Shown: positions 17,633-29,703, counted from the first letter of the stretch. The stretch is DNA of 64,000 bases from an uncultured Prochlorococcus sp. (GCA_902550485.1 CACCZQ010000001.1:62001-126000), one strand, 5' to 3'. Program-made: numbers and translations. Notes: generated by a model not told the origin, from the sequence alone.

Positions 17633-18112
17633 TTATGAAATTGAAGCTAATTGGTTTTTTGAATTTCCTTTTAGAGATTCAAGAGTAGAAATAAAATCTT
17701 TCACCCCATTAAATTTTCTGTAAACTGAGGCGTACCTTATATAGGCTACTTCGTTCTCTTTCCTAAGATTTTTAAGTATTAATTCTCCGATTTGTGAAGA
17801 TTTAATGTCTTTGTTAGAGTCTTGAACGATTTGAGATTCAATTCCATCTACGAAATTAATAATTGCTTCACTACTGAAGTTAGTCTTTTCGCAAGCTCTA
17901 GATATACCAGTAAATAATTTTTGTTTATCAAATAATTCTCTGCCACCATCTTTTTTTAAAACTGAAACTGGCATTGATTCCACTCTTTCATAAGTTGTAA
18001 ATCTAAAGCTGCAATTTAAGCATTCTCTTCTTCTTCGAACACTTTTACCACTATCTGCAGATCTTGATTCCAAAACTCTGCTATCTGTGTTTTGACAGGT
18101 TGGACACTGCAT
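17633..18112 (-). CDS. nrdR: transcriptional repressor NrdR (start probably MQCPTC at 18112)
   Basis: '[17 protein letters not shown]...[20 protein letters not shown]' zinc ribbon and ATP-cone. Confidence 0.96.
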   Translation of the reverse strand: MQCPTCQNTDSRVLESRSADSGKSVRRRRECLNCSFRFTTYERVESMPVSVLKKDGGRELFDKQKLFTGISRACEKTNFSSEAIINFVDGIESQIVQDSNKDIKSSQIGELILKNLRKENEVAYIRYASVYRKFNGVKDFISTLESLKGNSKNQLASIS

Positions 18113-18176
18113 GTGGTGAAATAAGCTGTACTTCAACTCTAATAGTAGAGTAATATTTTAATTATGAAAAGTAAAA

Positions 18177-18206
18177 AAAAACCTCTTTAACAAGAGGTTT
18201 TTTTTC
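18177..18206. terminator. intrinsic terminator between nrdR and psbT
   Basis: aaaaaaACCTCTTtaacAAGAGGTttttttt, symmetrical A/T tracts. Confidence 0.8.
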
Positions 18207-18211
18207 TTAGT

Positions 18212-18310
18212 TCATTTTCTATCAAATTTAGGTGGGTCTCTAAAGGCGACAGCAAAGAATAAGGTAACAACTGCGAGAGTTAGAATAAGAACGTAAGCAA
18301 AAGCTTCCAT
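18212..18310 (-). CDS. psbT: photosystem II reaction centre protein PsbT
   Basis: [32 protein letters not shown], directly downstream of psbB; not in ORF track. Confidence 0.95.
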   Translation of the reverse strand: MEAFAYVLILTLAVVTLFFAVAFRDPPKFDRK

Positions 18311-18333
18311 AAGATTAATTAAATAAGTTTAGT

Positions 18334-19857
18334 TTAAACCCTTCCTGGGATTCTTCTTGTGGTTTCGTCACCAAGTTTCTTGAATAAACCAAATTCAACT
18401 TGGTCGCCAATCTCAGCATCAATACCAGCAAAGGAATTTCTGTAAAGAGTTCTTGAAGCATGCCACCAGTGGCCAAACAAGAATAGCAATCCGAAACATA
18501 AATGGGCATATGTAAACCATGCTCTCGGGGAGCTGCGGAATACACCATCAGATTTATATGTTTCTCTGTCAAACTTGAATGCTTCTCCAAGTTGGGCCTT
18601 TCTAGCTAATCTTTTAACTACTGCAGGATCTGTAAATGTTTGTCCATCTAGGTCTCCCCCATAGATAGTTGCAGTTATTCCAGTTTGTTCAAATGAATAC
18701 TTTGCTTCAGCTCTTCTAAATGGGATATCTGCCCTTACATTACCTTCTTTGTCTTCAAGAATAACAGGGAAGTTTTCAAAGAAATTAGGAATTCTTCTAA
18801 CTTCTAACTCGTTACCTTCCTTATCTTGAAAAGCAATGTGACCTTGCCAACCAGTTGGTAGTCCATCACCGTTAACAAGAGCTCCAACTCTAAATAGTCC
18901 TCCCTTGGCTGGACTATTCCCAACATAATCGTAGAAGGCTAATTTCTCTGGAATTGATGCATATGCCTCTGATTTAGTGGCACCATTATCTATAGCAGCT
19001 TGTACTCTTCTATTGATTTCAGTTTTAAAATAGCCTGAATCCCATTGATATCTGGTAGGACCAAATAATTCTACTGGGGTTGTTGCTGAGCCGTACCACA
19101 TTGTTCCTGAAACAACGAAAGATACAAATAATACAGCAGCTAAAGCACTAGCTAAGACCCCTTCGAGACTTCCAAGTTTTAATGCTCTATAAAGTCTTTC
19201 TCCAGGTCTATTTGTAATGTGAAAAATACCTCCAATAATACCCATAAGCCCTGCAGCAATATGATTAGCTACTATACCTCCTGGATTAAAAGGATTAAAT
19301 CCTTCTACTCCCCAGGAAGGGGCCACAGGTTCAACATGACCAGTTAAGCCATAAGGGTCAGAAACCCAAATCCCCACGTTTGCGCAATGAAAAGCTCCAA
19401 AACCAAAACAGGTTAGTCCTGCTAGTAGAAGGTGAATCCCGAAAATTCTTGGTAAATCGAGAGCAGGCTCACCAGTTCTTGAATCTTCCCACAAATCCAA
19501 GTCCCAGTATGTCCAGTGCCAAATAGAGGCCAACATCAATAGACCACTAAATACTATGTGAGCAGCTGCAACCCCTTCGAAACTCCAGAATCCAGGATCA
19601 ACTCCAGTAGCACCCGTAATATCCCATCCATTCCAACTACTTGTGATACCTAGTCTTGCCATGAAAGGCATAACGTACATCCCCTGTCTCCACATTGGAT
19701 TGAGAACAGCATCAGAAGGATCAAAAATGGCTAATTCATAAAGAGCCATTGAACCGGCCCAGCCGGCTAATAATGCAGTATGCATAAGATGCACAGCAAG
19801 TAGTCGACCTGGGTCATTAATAACTACTGTGTGAACTCGATACCAAGGCAATCCCAT
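18334..19857 (-). CDS. psbB: photosystem II CP47 apoprotein
   Basis: 507 aa; '[43 protein letters not shown]'. Confidence 0.99.
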   Translation of the reverse strand: MGLPWYRVHTVVINDPGRLLAVHLMHTALLAGWAGSMALYELAIFDPSDAVLNPMWRQGMYVMPFMARLGITSSWNGWDITGATGVDPGFWSFEGVAAAHIVFSGLLMLASIWHWTYWDLDLWEDSRTGEPALDLPRIFGIHLLLAGLTCFGFGAFHCANVGIWVSDPYGLTGHVEPVAPSWGVEGFNPFNPGGIVANHIAAGLMGIIGGIFHITNRPGERLYRALKLGSLEGVLASALAAVLFVSFVVSGTMWYGSATTPVELFGPTRYQWDSGYFKTEINRRVQAAIDNGATKSEAYASIPEKLAFYDYVGNSPAKGGLFRVGALVNGDGLPTGWQGHIAFQDKEGNELEVRRIPNFFENFPVILEDKEGNVRADIPFRRAEAKYSFEQTGITATIYGGDLDGQTFTDPAVVKRLARKAQLGEAFKFDRETYKSDGVFRSSPRAWFTYAHLCFGLLFLFGHWWHASRTLYRNSFAGIDAEIGDQVEFGLFKKLGDETTRRIPGRV

Positions 19858-20079
19858 CGGTTAATTTCTAGTAACTATGCTGTATAAACAGCTAAACATC
19901 ACGATAGTAAGGGTTTTTTAGTCTTTGAGGGATTTTTGTAAATAAATTTATTTTCTTGCAAAAAATGGGCAAATCAATACGCACAACTGAGTTTATAAGG
20001 AATTTTTGGCTAAAAACTGTTAATATTTTGGTCACAATTCTCAAAGTAAAACGCCAAAATAAGAAAAATAACTAAAAAA

Positions 20080-20442
20080 ATGGCAACTATCAGATTTATT
20101 CGTGAGGATTTAGAGGTCCAATGCAATCCGGGTGAAAATTTAAGGGAACTTGTAATGAGAGAGAATTTACAGCTTTATGGATTGAAGGGTATTTTAGGAA
20201 ATTGTGGTGGTGCGGGACAATGCAGTACTTGTTTCGTTTCAATTGAAGGTGGAAACAAAAATTCTTTGAGCCCTCTTACATCTGTTGAAGAAGAAAAACT
20301 CAAAAATAGACCAGAAAATTGGCGCCTTGCATGTCAAACATTGATAAAAGCATCCGCTGTGATTTTAACAAAACCACAATCTCCCCCTTCAAATTTGGAA
20401 GAACTAAAAAAAATTAGTGAAAATAAAAAATTATCTCGCTAA
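20080..20442 (+). CDS. 2Fe-2S ferredoxin
   Basis: 120 aa; 'GNCGGAGQCSTCFVSIEGG...LACQT'. Confidence 0.9.
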   Translation: MATIRFIREDLEVQCNPGENLRELVMRENLQLYGLKGILGNCGGAGQCSTCFVSIEGGNKNSLSPLTSVEEEKLKNRPENWRLACQTLIKASAVILTKPQSPPSNLEELKKISENKKLSR

Positions 20443-20546
20443 ATTGTTTAAGACTGTTAATCAGTTTATAAAAATTGTTTATTTTTCCACTTTATTCTGA
20501 TTCTTACGTCTATAGTCTTATTACCTAACACAGAAATACCAATTAA

Positions 20547-20699
20547 ATGGAAACAACTAACTTTGGATTTGTAGCAAGTCTTTTATTTGTAGGGGTGCCA
20601 ACGATATTCCTCATAGGTTTATTTATTTCTACACAAGATGGAGAAAAATCAAGCTTCTACTCTGACTCTAGTAAAGGTAGGCTTGGACCAAAACGCTAA
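20547..20699 (+). CDS. psbM: photosystem II reaction centre protein PsbM
   Basis: METTNFGFVASLLFVGVPTIFLIGLFISTQDGEKSSFYSDSSKGRLGPKR; not in ORF track. Confidence 0.93.
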   Translation: METTNFGFVASLLFVGVPTIFLIGLFISTQDGEKSSFYSDSSKGRLGPKR

Positions 20700-20710
20700 T
20701 CCTTTAGTAA

Positions 20711-21580
20711 ATGCTTTGCATTTCTGTAGAGGAATTTTTATTTTGGAAAAGAAAGCAACTTTCTAAAGGGGGAGATCAACAGTCTTTTGCTCTTTTAATT
20801 GATTGTATAGGCGGAATTTCTACTAGTGATCTTAACTTGATAAGTATAAATCCAAGGGAAAACTTACATTTAAAAAAAAATTTAGAATTTTTAGAATCTG
20901 TTTGGGATGATCATTTACAAAAATCTTGCCCAATTCAACATCTCTGTGGAATAACTTTTTGGAGAGACTTAAAATTAGAAGTTACAAACAGAGTACTCAT
21001 TCCCAGACCGGAAACAGAACTCATAATAGATATCGTTTTCAATATATTTCGAAAGAAATCAGAAAAATTATTTTTTGCTGAATTAGGAACTGGATCTGGT
21101 GCAATTAGTATTGCTTTGGCATTGGCTTATCCATTAAGCGAAGGAGTGGCAACTGATATAGATCAAGATGCATTAGAAATAGCCACTAAAAATTTTATAA
21201 ATTCTTCTAAACAATCAAATTTGAAATTTTATCGTGGAAATTGGTGGTCACCCCTCCAAAGTTTTAAAGGAAAATTAGACTTCGCTATTTCAAACCCGCC
21301 ATATATTCCAAGAGGTACTTATGAAAAATTACCCAAAGAAGTCAAAAATTTCGAACCTAAACTTGCTTTATTAGGCGGCGAAGATGGTTTAAAACATATT
21401 AGGGAAATAATAGAAGAAGCACCATTATTCCTAAAAGAGAATGGCTGGCTAATTTTAGAGAATCATTTTGATCAAAGTGAAAAAGTAAAACAACTACTTA
21501 TCAAAAGTAAATTTACATCAATAGAAATCGTGAAAGATCTTTCTGGTATTGGTAGGTTTACCATTGGAAGATATAAATAA
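20711..21580 (+). CDS. prmC: peptide chain release factor N5-glutamine methyltransferase
   Basis: 289 aa; 'ELGTGSGAISIALALAYP', 'FAISNPPYIPRGTYEKLPKEVKNFEPKLALLGGEDGL'. Confidence 0.96.
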   Translation: MLCISVEEFLFWKRKQLSKGGDQQSFALLIDCIGGISTSDLNLISINPRENLHLKKNLEFLESVWDDHLQKSCPIQHLCGITFWRDLKLEVTNRVLIPRPETELIIDIVFNIFRKKSEKLFFAELGTGSGAISIALALAYPLSEGVATDIDQDALEIATKNFINSSKQSNLKFYRGNWWSPLQSFKGKLDFAISNPPYIPRGTYEKLPKEVKNFEPKLALLGGEDGLKHIREIIEEAPLFLKENGWLILENHFDQSEKVKQLLIKSKFTSIEIVKDLSGIGRFTIGRYK

Positions 21581-21603
21581 ATTATTAGAGGTTAATAATC
21601 AAA

Positions 21604-22185
21604 ATGAATTTAGTAGACTGCAAAAGTGCCTCGCAGATTCTTAAAAGTGGTTTGCCTATAATTTTCCCAACTGACACTTTACCTGCAATTGGATGCTTAC
21701 CAAAATTCCCTAATATTATTTATGAGTTTAAAAAAAGAGATAGAAACAAACCCTTAATTCTTATGGGATCAGAATATAATGATTTAATTGATTATGTTCA
21801 CGAATCAGCCAAAAAAGATTATGAAAATATAGCTTCAAAATATTGGCCTGGAGCTCTGACAATTGTTATTCCTGCTTCAGAAAAGCAGACTGTAAAACTC
21901 ACCAGCAATGATTTTACTGTAGGGTTAAGAATTCCAAATTCATATATGGCACAATCTCTTTTGAGAGAAACAGGCCCTTTGTTAACTTCAAGTGCAAATA
22001 TTTCAGGTTTTACAGGGTCAAATACAGCTGAAGGTATTGCCCTAGACTTTCCTTCTGTAAAAATGTTGGGCCCTATCCCTTGGGGGAAAAGTAGTGGAAA
22101 AGCTAGTACCGTTATTTCTTGGAAGAAAAGAGGAGATTGGAGACTAATTAGAGAAGGGGAAGTATTAGTTAGGGAATTGTATTAA
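21604..22185 (+). CDS. tsaC: L-threonylcarbamoyladenylate synthase (TsaC/YrdC/Sua5)
   Basis: 193 aa; 'IIFPTDTLPAIGCL', 'KRDRNKPLILMG', 'LTSSANISG'. Confidence 0.93.
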   Translation: MNLVDCKSASQILKSGLPIIFPTDTLPAIGCLPKFPNIIYEFKKRDRNKPLILMGSEYNDLIDYVHESAKKDYENIASKYWPGALTIVIPASEKQTVKLTSNDFTVGLRIPNSYMAQSLLRETGPLLTSSANISGFTGSNTAEGIALDFPSVKMLGPIPWGKSSGKASTVISWKKRGDWRLIREGEVLVRELY

Positions 22186-22352
22186 TGTTTTTATTATTAT
22201 TTTTTGTTTTATTAATTCAATCTTTAACTTATTGGATATTTGAACCCCTTGCATCTTTTTTACAGTACGTTCTTGAAATAAGAGCGTTTCCTATCGTTGC
22301 TCTGATAAGTTTGTTCTTTTTATTCTCAGCAAAGAATATTGAAAAGAATTAA
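22185..22352 (+). CDS. 55-aa hypothetical membrane protein
   Basis: MFLLLFFVLLIQSLTYWIFEPLASFLQYVLEIRAFPIVALISLFFLFSAKNIEKN; start overlaps the tsaC stop. Confidence 0.65.
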   Translation: MFLLLFFVLLIQSLTYWIFEPLASFLQYVLEIRAFPIVALISLFFLFSAKNIEKN

Positions 22353-22362
22353 ATAAATAAAA

Positions 22363-22434
22363 TGCCGGCTAACAGATTTGAACTGATGACCTTCGCTTTA
22401 CAAAAGCGCTGCTCTACCGCTGAGCTAAGCCGGC
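22363..22434 (-). tRNA. tRNA-Thr (TGT)
   Basis: - strand cloverleaf GCCGGCTTAGCTCAGCGGTAGAGCAGCGCTTTTGTAAAGCGAAGGTCATCAGTTCAAATCTGTTAGCCGGCA; anticodon TGT. Confidence 0.95.
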
Positions 22435-22497
22435 ATAGTAACTATCTTACAATTAAGGTGGATCAAACTTAGTATTTTTTAGGTTTTTTAAAATTTA

Positions 22498-22833
22498 TTA
22501 CTTTTTGGTATCCTTTAAACTTTTATCATTCTTATCATTTTTTTTAAACTTTATTTCTCCATTAATAGTTCTTTTGATTGGTAGATTTGCTACTAATGCA
22601 GTCATTCTGTCCTCCGTCTCTAAACTTACAGCAACCTCTTCAAAATCAATCTCAACATATTTAGCTACAACATCAAGTATTTCTTTCCTCATTTTATCTA
22701 AAAGATCAGTTGTTAAAGAACTCATATCAACTCTGTCATGAGCGAGTACAAGTTGTAACCTTTCTCTAGCTGTATTGGCACTAGCCGTTTCTCTGCCTAG
22801 TAACTTGTTTATAAGGTCTCTGAGTGTCATCAT
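22498..22833 (-). CDS. minE: cell division topological specificity factor MinE
   Basis: 111 aa; '[14 protein letters not shown]', adjacent to minD. Confidence 0.95.
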   Translation of the reverse strand: MMTLRDLINKLLGRETASANTARERLQLVLAHDRVDMSSLTTDLLDKMRKEILDVVAKYVEIDFEEVAVSLETEDRMTALVANLPIKRTINGEIKFKKNDKNDKSLKDTKK

Positions 22834-22834
22834 T

Positions 22835-23650
22835 TTAAAAAACCTTTGTTTGCATTAATCTCATGAATTTATCTTTAAGGCTTTTACCTTCCTTTTTGGG
22901 GTCAATAATTGGCACATCCTTTCCTGTAAGTCTTTGAGAAACATTCAAATAACATTTTTTTGCAGGAGATTTGCCATCAGTAAGTGTCAGTGGCTCGCCT
23001 CTATTTGTACTTATTATTACCTGTTCATCTTCTAAAACAATACCTAACAAAGGCAAAGAAAGTATTCCTTTGACATCTTCGATAGATAACATTTCTTGAC
23101 TTGCCATCATGTTGGGACGAACTCTGTTGATTACCAGCTGAATAGGCTCAATATCAGAAGTATTAAGAATTCCAATTACTCTATCGGCGTCGCGCACTGC
23201 AGATAATTCCGGGTTAGTTACAACAATAGCTTCTTTACAAGCTGCAAGAGCATTTTTAAAGCCATCTTCTACACCAGCAGGACAATCTACTAAGACAAAA
23301 TCAAATTTCTCACTAAGCATTTCACTTATTTTTTTCATATCTTCGGGCTTCATCCAATCCAACATCCTTGGATCCCCAGCAGGTAGAAGAGCAAGATTAG
23401 GTTCCTTCTTATGTCTAACCAATGCTTGGTCAAGACGACAATTCTTATCTAGAACATCTTGAGCCGTATAAATAATGCGATTTTCTAATCCTAAAAGAAG
23501 ATCTAAATTTCTTAAGCCAAAATCAGCATCTAATACAGCAGTTGTTGCTCCACTATTAGCAAGTGCTATGCCTAGGTTTGCAGTTAAAGTGGTTTTACCA
23601 ACTCCTCCTTTACCTGAACAAATTAATATTGTGCGATTATTTTTCCCCAC
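22835..23650 (-). CDS. minD: septum site-determining protein MinD
   Basis: 271 aa; '[22 protein letters not shown]', '[16 protein letters not shown]'. Confidence 0.98.
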   Translation of the reverse strand: MGKNNRTILICSGKGGVGKTTLTANLGIALANSGATTAVLDADFGLRNLDLLLGLENRIIYTAQDVLDKNCRLDQALVRHKKEPNLALLPAGDPRMLDWMKPEDMKKISEMLSEKFDFVLVDCPAGVEDGFKNALAACKEAIVVTNPELSAVRDADRVIGILNTSDIEPIQLVINRVRPNMMASQEMLSIEDVKGILSLPLLGIVLEDEQVIISTNRGEPLTLTDGKSPAKKCYLNVSQRLTGKDVPIIDPKKEGKSLKDKFMRLMQTKVF

Positions 23651-23761
23651 TTTTTTAAGGATTTTCCAAATAATAAAGCCACTTGCAGAAAGTTAAATAT
23701 TCTAAAGATTAAGTAATTCTTAAATTTATCTAGTTTGAACTAATTTATTGCAAATGATTAA

Positions 23762-24424
23762 TTAATTTTTAGTTTCGATTACATGTGGTTTGATGATTAT
23801 CGTTTGTTTATCTATTACTGCAATTTCTGGATAATAATTGTTGGGTTTATCCTTTGGTCCAATAGCTATTACATCTGCAATGCGTAATTGTAAAGGGTTT
23901 AGATAAAGTGAGGCAATAGAGGCATTTTTATTTCCACTTTTCCCGGCAAATGCGATCCCTAGTAATTTTCCCCAAACGTAAATGTTTTTCTTAGCGGAAA
24001 CTATTGCACCTGGATTCACGTCTCCAATGATGCATAGGTTTCCATTTGAAGATATTCTGTCACCCGATCGAACTGTCCCTTCGTGAAGAATATCGTCTTT
24101 GTTTTTTGACTTAAATAAAAGTAGCTTATTTTTTATCTCTTGTTCTTTAAGAAAAGTTGAATCTATTCTTATAGACTTTCCACTTAGTATAGTATCCCTA
24201 TTATTAGAGTAAATATACAGTGAACAAACATTAATTTTGTCAAAATAATTTTTTAATTTTGATAATTGATGAGAACTTATTGATTTGTTGACTGCGAAAA
24301 TTTTTGCTTCCAGAGGTCCCTTCATGGAAGCAAATTTTTTGAAAGTTTCATGTATATTATCTACATCTACAAAAGGATAAATTTCTAAATATTTACTTTT
24401 GGTATTTTTTAAAACGATTTCCAT
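23762..24424 (-). CDS. minC: septum site-determining protein MinC
   Basis: 220 aa; 'LHEGTVRSGDRISSNGNLCIIGDVNPGAIVSAKKNIYVWGKLLGIAFAG'. Confidence 0.95.
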   Translation of the reverse strand: MEIVLKNTKSKYLEIYPFVDVDNIHETFKKFASMKGPLEAKIFAVNKSISSHQLSKLKNYFDKINVCSLYIYSNNRDTILSGKSIRIDSTFLKEQEIKNKLLLFKSKNKDDILHEGTVRSGDRISSNGNLCIIGDVNPGAIVSAKKNIYVWGKLLGIAFAGKSGNKNASIASLYLNPLQLRIADVIAIGPKDKPNNYYPEIAVIDKQTIIIKPHVIETKN

Positions 24425-24434
24425 TGCATTAAAT

Positions 24435-25691
24435 CTACAAATTATTTTTTATTAATGAAATTTCATTTTTAATATCATTTTTGATCTCACTTGGATAAAT
24501 AATAAAAGAGCTTTCCTCAGATCTCATTAAAGTTTTTATTAAAGCAGAATTATTTTCTAATGATCTTTGATAAGTTCCGTCCCATATTTTGAGTGCATTA
24601 TTAGATTCAAAACCTTTAAAAGACTTTTCTTTAATCCCGCAAAATATTTCTGAATCATAACCATTCTTTTCACTTAGCTTTCTGGCAAATGCAAGGATTT
24701 TTAATCTATCTATTTTATTTAAAAAACTTATATCTGATGCCTTTAATAAATCTCTGTCAATAAACATTTTGCATAGTGTAGAAAGGGGCTCAAAAGATTC
24801 ATCCTTCCATCTAATCAAATGATAGTAAAAGGTTACATCATCATTTCTTATAAAATCATCAAAATTGACTTTTGAAGGAAAAAATATCCATTTGTGTAGA
24901 GAATGATCTAACCATATTTTCTTTTCGGAATTATTTACTATTGTATAAATTATTTTTTCCAGAATCCATGTTGATATTTCGTTTACTCTGTGATTATAGA
25001 TTGTTCTATACATTAAGTTTCTTAGTACAAGGAAATGCTCAATAGCTATTACTCCTTTTGGTTTGATACCGATATTTCCATCAGGCGAAAAAGTAAGGGC
25101 TGAAATAATTCTTTCTAAATCAACTAAGCCATAGTTAGTACCGGTGTTGTAACTATCGCGCAAAAGATAATCTAGACGATCGCAATCTATCTCACTACTA
25201 ATCAATGTTTTTAAAGGTTTTGAAAATAGCTGTTTTGATTTAAATAATTCCCCAATTTGTCTCGGTAATTCGTTGTCATACTTTTTGAGTATTGAATTAA
25301 TTGGAGAATAATTTTCAACTAAGTTGAGAGACCATTGTTCGTGATTATGCTCGAATATTGTTTCACTGGTATGGCTTAAAGGTCCATGACCTAAATCATG
25401 TAATAAAGCTGCTCCATAAAGAACAAATTTATTTTCACAAAATGAAGGTTTACTTTCAATTAAACTTTTATAGATCTTTCTTGCGATACAAAAAACGCCA
25501 ATTGAGTGGGTAAATCTACTCGATTCTGCTCCGTGAAAAAGTAAAAATGCCGCCCCAAGTTGTTTTATTCTTCTCAATCTTTGAAAAGCGATTGTATCAA
25601 TTAATTCCAGAATCATTAATTCTTCTGGTTTTCTTGAATCAAATACTATTTCTTTATGAATTGGATCATGAAAAACTCTTTTAACACCCAT
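24435..25691 (-). CDS. HD-superfamily phosphohydrolase (SAMHD1/dGTPase-like)
   Basis: 418 aa; 'RFTHSIGVF', 'LLHDLGHGPLSHTSE', 'EIDCDRLDYLLRDSYNTG'. Confidence 0.92.
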   Translation of the reverse strand: MGVKRVFHDPIHKEIVFDSRKPEELMILELIDTIAFQRLRRIKQLGAAFLLFHGAESSRFTHSIGVFCIARKIYKSLIESKPSFCENKFVLYGAALLHDLGHGPLSHTSETIFEHNHEQWSLNLVENYSPINSILKKYDNELPRQIGELFKSKQLFSKPLKTLISSEIDCDRLDYLLRDSYNTGTNYGLVDLERIISALTFSPDGNIGIKPKGVIAIEHFLVLRNLMYRTIYNHRVNEISTWILEKIIYTIVNNSEKKIWLDHSLHKWIFFPSKVNFDDFIRNDDVTFYYHLIRWKDESFEPLSTLCKMFIDRDLLKASDISFLNKIDRLKILAFARKLSEKNGYDSEIFCGIKEKSFKGFESNNALKIWDGTYQRSLENNSALIKTLMRSEESSFIIYPSEIKNDIKNEISLIKNNL

Positions 25692-25728
25692 AGTTTTTAA
25701 GGAGTTTTATTTTCAATCTTTTGCCATC

Positions 25729-27036
25729 TCAAGGCTTTACTCCTTCATTGCTTAATTCACTAGTTTGTAGTGAAAGTTTTTCTTTTTCTAGGAGCGACTC
25801 TAGAAATAATTCTGCATTCCTTACCCATTTATCGTCAGCACTTCCATATTTACTTGCATCAGGAAGATCAAGAAATTTATTGGGGATGATACCTTGACCT
25901 TGAATATTATTACCTTTAGGCGTTAAATAACTAGCAACTGTTATGGCTATACCACTATCCTCTCCCAGACTTTTTAGGGATTGAATTAAACCTTTCCCAT
26001 AAGTTTTTTCTCCCATAAGAATTGATCTTTCATTGTCCTGTAAAGAACCAGCAAGTATTTCACTGGCACTTGCAGTACCTTTATTAACCAGAGTCACCAT
26101 TGGTCCATCAAAAGACGTCTCCTTTTGAGAAATTATTGCATCTTTGATTCCATTTCTATTTTTTGTCTCTACAACAGGCTCCTCACTTAATAATGAGTCT
26201 GCAACTGCTATACCTGAGCTTACTAATCCACCTGAATTATTTCTAAGATCTAAGATTAACCCCTCAACCTCTTTCTCTTTTAACTCTTGAAGTGCCTCCT
26301 CAACTTTTTGGGGTACACTTTCGCTGAACTGAGTTATTCTTAGATATCCTATTGTGTGAGAATCTTCTCTTAATCTTTTTGTTCTAACTGGTCTTAGATC
26401 TACTGATCTCCGCTCTAAATCGAACTCCCTAATTTCACCTGATTCCGAAGAGATTTCAACCAGGACTTTAGTTCCAGATGTACCTCTTAACTTAGAGGCA
26501 GTATTAGCCAGGCCTAATTCTTTGGATGGAATTCCATCAACTTTTACTATAAAGTCTCCGCTTACTATTCCAGCCTCTTCTGCTGGAGATCCTCCAAGAG
26601 TTGAGATAACTTTAACTTTTTTGTCATCATCTTCACCTAACTGGAGCCCAACCCCATTAATCTCGCTTCCAAAATTACTTGATTTAAGGAGTTCATAATC
26701 TTTTGGGCGTAAAATTCTTGTGTAGGGATCTTCTAAAGGTCTTAACATGTCTTCAATTGCAGAATAAGCCTCTTCAGTTGTTTCAATTTGTTTCTGTAAT
26801 GTTTTTTGCCTAATTCTCTTCCATTGTATTTTTTCAAACTTTTCTGGGTCATAAAAGCCCTCATTAACCATGGTCCAAGCATCTAGGACTAATTGCTTGG
26901 TATCACTGAGAGCATCCACTCTATCTATCAATAAAAGATTGATAGAAAAAACTATTATCATTGATGCAGAGATCAGAGTTTTGAATGTTAAAAGTTTGTT
27001 AAAAGATGAATTCATTGGGTTAAGTGTTAACACCAA
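25729..27036 (-). CDS. ctpA: carboxyl-terminal processing protease
   Basis: 435 aa; PDZ segment, '[21 protein letters not shown]', '[16 protein letters not shown]', 'GKGLIQS'. Confidence 0.95.
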   Translation of the reverse strand: MVLTLNPMNSSFNKLLTFKTLISASMIIVFSINLLLIDRVDALSDTKQLVLDAWTMVNEGFYDPEKFEKIQWKRIRQKTLQKQIETTEEAYSAIEDMLRPLEDPYTRILRPKDYELLKSSNFGSEINGVGLQLGEDDDKKVKVISTLGGSPAEEAGIVSGDFIVKVDGIPSKELGLANTASKLRGTSGTKVLVEISSESGEIREFDLERRSVDLRPVRTKRLREDSHTIGYLRITQFSESVPQKVEEALQELKEKEVEGLILDLRNNSGGLVSSGIAVADSLLSEEPVVETKNRNGIKDAIISQKETSFDGPMVTLVNKGTASASEILAGSLQDNERSILMGEKTYGKGLIQSLKSLGEDSGIAITVASYLTPKGNNIQGQGIIPNKFLDLPDASKYGSADDKWVRNAELFLESLLEKEKLSLQTSELSNEGVKP

Positions 27037-27086
27037 GTATAAGAATTTTAAGTAAGCTCTTTATATCAAAGCTAATTTTTTTTTGG

Positions 27087-27743
27087 ATGGCGAATTCTTC
27101 ATCTGTTTATGATTGGTTTCAAGAAAGACTTGAAATTCAAGACATAACTGACGACGTAACTTCCAAGTACGTACCCCCTCACGTAAATATTTTTTATTGT
27201 TTAGGTGGCATAACTTTAGTATGCTTCCTAATTCAATTTGCAACAGGTTTTGCAATGACTTTTTACTATAAGCCAACAGTTACACAAGCTTATAGCTCAG
27301 TAAGTTATTTGATGACCGATGTAAGTTTTGGTTGGTTAATACGTTCTGTTCATAGATGGAGTGCATCAATGATGGTTTTGATGTTAATCCTTCATGTTTT
27401 TAGAGTTTATCTTACTGGTGGTTTCAAAAGACCTAGAGAATTAACTTGGGTGACAGGTGTTGTAATGGCAGTAATAACAGTAGCTTTTGGAGTTACAGGA
27501 TATTCTTTACCATGGGATCAAGTTGGGTATTGGGCAGTTAAGATCGTTTCAGGAGTACCTGCTGCAATACCAGTAATTGGCGATTTTATGGTCGAACTTC
27601 TTAGAGGTGGAGAAAGTGTTGGACAATCAACTCTTACGAGATTTTATAGCCTTCATACTTTTGTCTTACCCTGGTCATTAGCAGTTTTCATGTTGATGCA
27701 CTTTTTAATGATTCGTAAACAAGGTATTTCAGGTCCCTTATAA
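27087..27743 (+). CDS. petB: cytochrome b6 (start probably MANSSS at 27087)
   Basis: '[38 protein letters not shown]...[14 protein letters not shown]'. Confidence 0.98.
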   Translation: MANSSSVYDWFQERLEIQDITDDVTSKYVPPHVNIFYCLGGITLVCFLIQFATGFAMTFYYKPTVTQAYSSVSYLMTDVSFGWLIRSVHRWSASMMVLMLILHVFRVYLTGGFKRPRELTWVTGVVMAVITVAFGVTGYSLPWDQVGYWAVKIVSGVPAAIPVIGDFMVELLRGGESVGQSTLTRFYSLHTFVLPWSLAVFMLMHFLMIRKQGISGPL

Positions 27744-27778
27744 ACTTTTATACTTAAACCATTAATTAAGACTTCGAC

Positions 27779-28261
27779 ATGTCTACGTTAAAAAAACCAG
27801 ATTTATCTGATCCAAAATTAAGAGCAAAATTAGCAAAAGGTATGGGCCATAATTATTATGGTGAACCAGCTTGGCCTAATGATTTATTATATATTTTCCC
27901 AGTAGTTATATTAGGTACTATTGCTTGTGTAGTAGGACTAGCAGTTCTCGACCCTGCAATGCTTGGAGACAAGGCAAATCCATTTGCCACTCCTTTAGAA
28001 ATTCTTCCTGAATGGTACCTATACCCAGTCTTTCAAATACTCAGGGTTGTTCCTAACAAACTTTTGGGCATAGCACTTCAAACATTAATTCCACTTGGCT
28101 TGATGATTTTACCGTTTATCGAAAACGTTAATAAATTTTCAAATCCATTTAGAAGACCAATCGCAATGTCTGTTTTCTTGTTTGGAACTCTATTAACTAT
28201 ATACCTTGGAATTGGGGCATGCTTGCCAATTGATAAATCACTCACATTAGGGTTGTTTTAG
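27779..28261 (+). CDS. petD: cytochrome b6-f complex subunit IV
   Basis: 160 aa; '[43 protein letters not shown]'. Confidence 0.98.
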   Translation: MSTLKKPDLSDPKLRAKLAKGMGHNYYGEPAWPNDLLYIFPVVILGTIACVVGLAVLDPAMLGDKANPFATPLEILPEWYLYPVFQILRVVPNKLLGIALQTLIPLGLMILPFIENVNKFSNPFRRPIAMSVFLFGTLLTIYLGIGACLPIDKSLTLGLF

Positions 28262-28263
28262 TC

Positions 28264-29703
28264 CTAAATTTTAAACATATCTATATCGTTATATTCATTT
28301 CTTAGGAAATGATTCATTAGTAAAAATCCAACAATTGTCCAAGTTTGATAAGTTCTTGATTGTTGTCCAACCCAGGTACCTGTAGGACCATCAAAATATT
28401 CTGCCCATTCTTGCTTAGGTAATTGATTAAGTTGACACCAATAGGATTCCTCTATTAAAGATTTCATTTCTTCCATGAGAATCACATCATCAGAACCATA
28501 ATTTTTTTGATGCAATAATACGGCTACACCAAAAAACCAAAGTAAACTTGGCCAATGACCCCCGTTATGGTAACTCCAAGGCCAATTCTTTGGATCCGAT
28601 CCAGTTTTATTTTGCCATTCTTCGACATCCATATGAGGATGACAAATTCTCATAGGCATTTGAGCCATCAAATGCTGTCTGTTATGTAAAACCAATCTAA
28701 ATAAAGCTCTTTGTTCTTCAGCGGGGAGTACTCCGAACATACATGCTAAGGAATTACCTAAACTATAAAATCGAAAGTCAGGCCTTCCTGTCCTAATATT
28801 TCCTATTAAGTAACCACCTCTATTTTCTAACCAATCTTGTAGCCATGAGGGGACAACTTGAGGTTGAACATTAAATTCATTGAAGTGTTGATCATCTCCA
28901 TATTGCTCAGTTGGTCTTCTTCTTAAAATTTGCATTGTTTGGCTTGTAACCCAATAATGTTTTAAAAGAAAAGTTCCTAAATCCTTAACCCATTGATTCG
29001 TAAGAATAAGTCTTTGATCTAAAAGTCTACTAACATGATCTGCTCTACTTAATTCCATTAAATTTATACAACTTCTTAAACATCCATGAAGTAAAACTTC
29101 AACTTCTAAGGGTGCTCCCCATACATCCATAGGTCTATCTATCATAAAGGCACAATCTGGAACAAAAAGAACTGGATTACCCTCAAATGTTGGATGTAGA
29201 ACTAGATCTAGTAGAAGTTGAATACCTCTTTGAACACTTTGACTTTTTCCGAAGACATAATCACCGCTTTTATTAACATAATACCAACATAAAATGGGCC
29301 ACCATAAACTTGCATCAGCTGAAGTAATCCTCCCTATTGATCTCTGACCATAATCTCCAATGAGCTTTCCATTCTCTTCAATGAAACTAGTAGGAAATAC
29401 CCCACGTGTTTGGTAATTAGTGCTTTGTAACTCAAGGCATACATTTAGGAACTTTTTGACAATTTCGTACCGTTTTTGAGTTATGAGGTAAATCATTACA
29501 GGAACGTTGTCTCTTAAAAATATTTCTCCATAATTTAATTTTTTATTTTTTGTTGGGTGTTCTAGTGCAGCAACGCTTCCTACTAACTCGCCTGAGATTT
29601 CAACCAACGTCTTTTCGAAGTGTTTTTTTGCATTTGTTACAATTTTCTCCTCATCGGAACTTGGTCTTACTCTTAAATTTTTTTGACTAAATCTTTCTGC
29701 CAT
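28264..29703 (-). CDS. alkaline/neutral invertase (GH100)
   Basis: 479 aa; 'GEIFLRDNVPVMIYLI', 'NRGGYLIGNIRTGRPDFRFYSLGNSLA', 'WPWSYHNGGHWPSLLW'. Confidence 0.95.
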   Translation of the reverse strand: MAERFSQKNLRVRPSSDEEKIVTNAKKHFEKTLVEISGELVGSVAALEHPTKNKKLNYGEIFLRDNVPVMIYLITQKRYEIVKKFLNVCLELQSTNYQTRGVFPTSFIEENGKLIGDYGQRSIGRITSADASLWWPILCWYYVNKSGDYVFGKSQSVQRGIQLLLDLVLHPTFEGNPVLFVPDCAFMIDRPMDVWGAPLEVEVLLHGCLRSCINLMELSRADHVSRLLDQRLILTNQWVKDLGTFLLKHYWVTSQTMQILRRRPTEQYGDDQHFNEFNVQPQVVPSWLQDWLENRGGYLIGNIRTGRPDFRFYSLGNSLACMFGVLPAEEQRALFRLVLHNRQHLMAQMPMRICHPHMDVEEWQNKTGSDPKNWPWSYHNGGHWPSLLWFFGVAVLLHQKNYGSDDVILMEEMKSLIEESYWCQLNQLPKQEWAEYFDGPTGTWVGQQSRTYQTWTIVGFLLMNHFLRNEYNDIDMFKI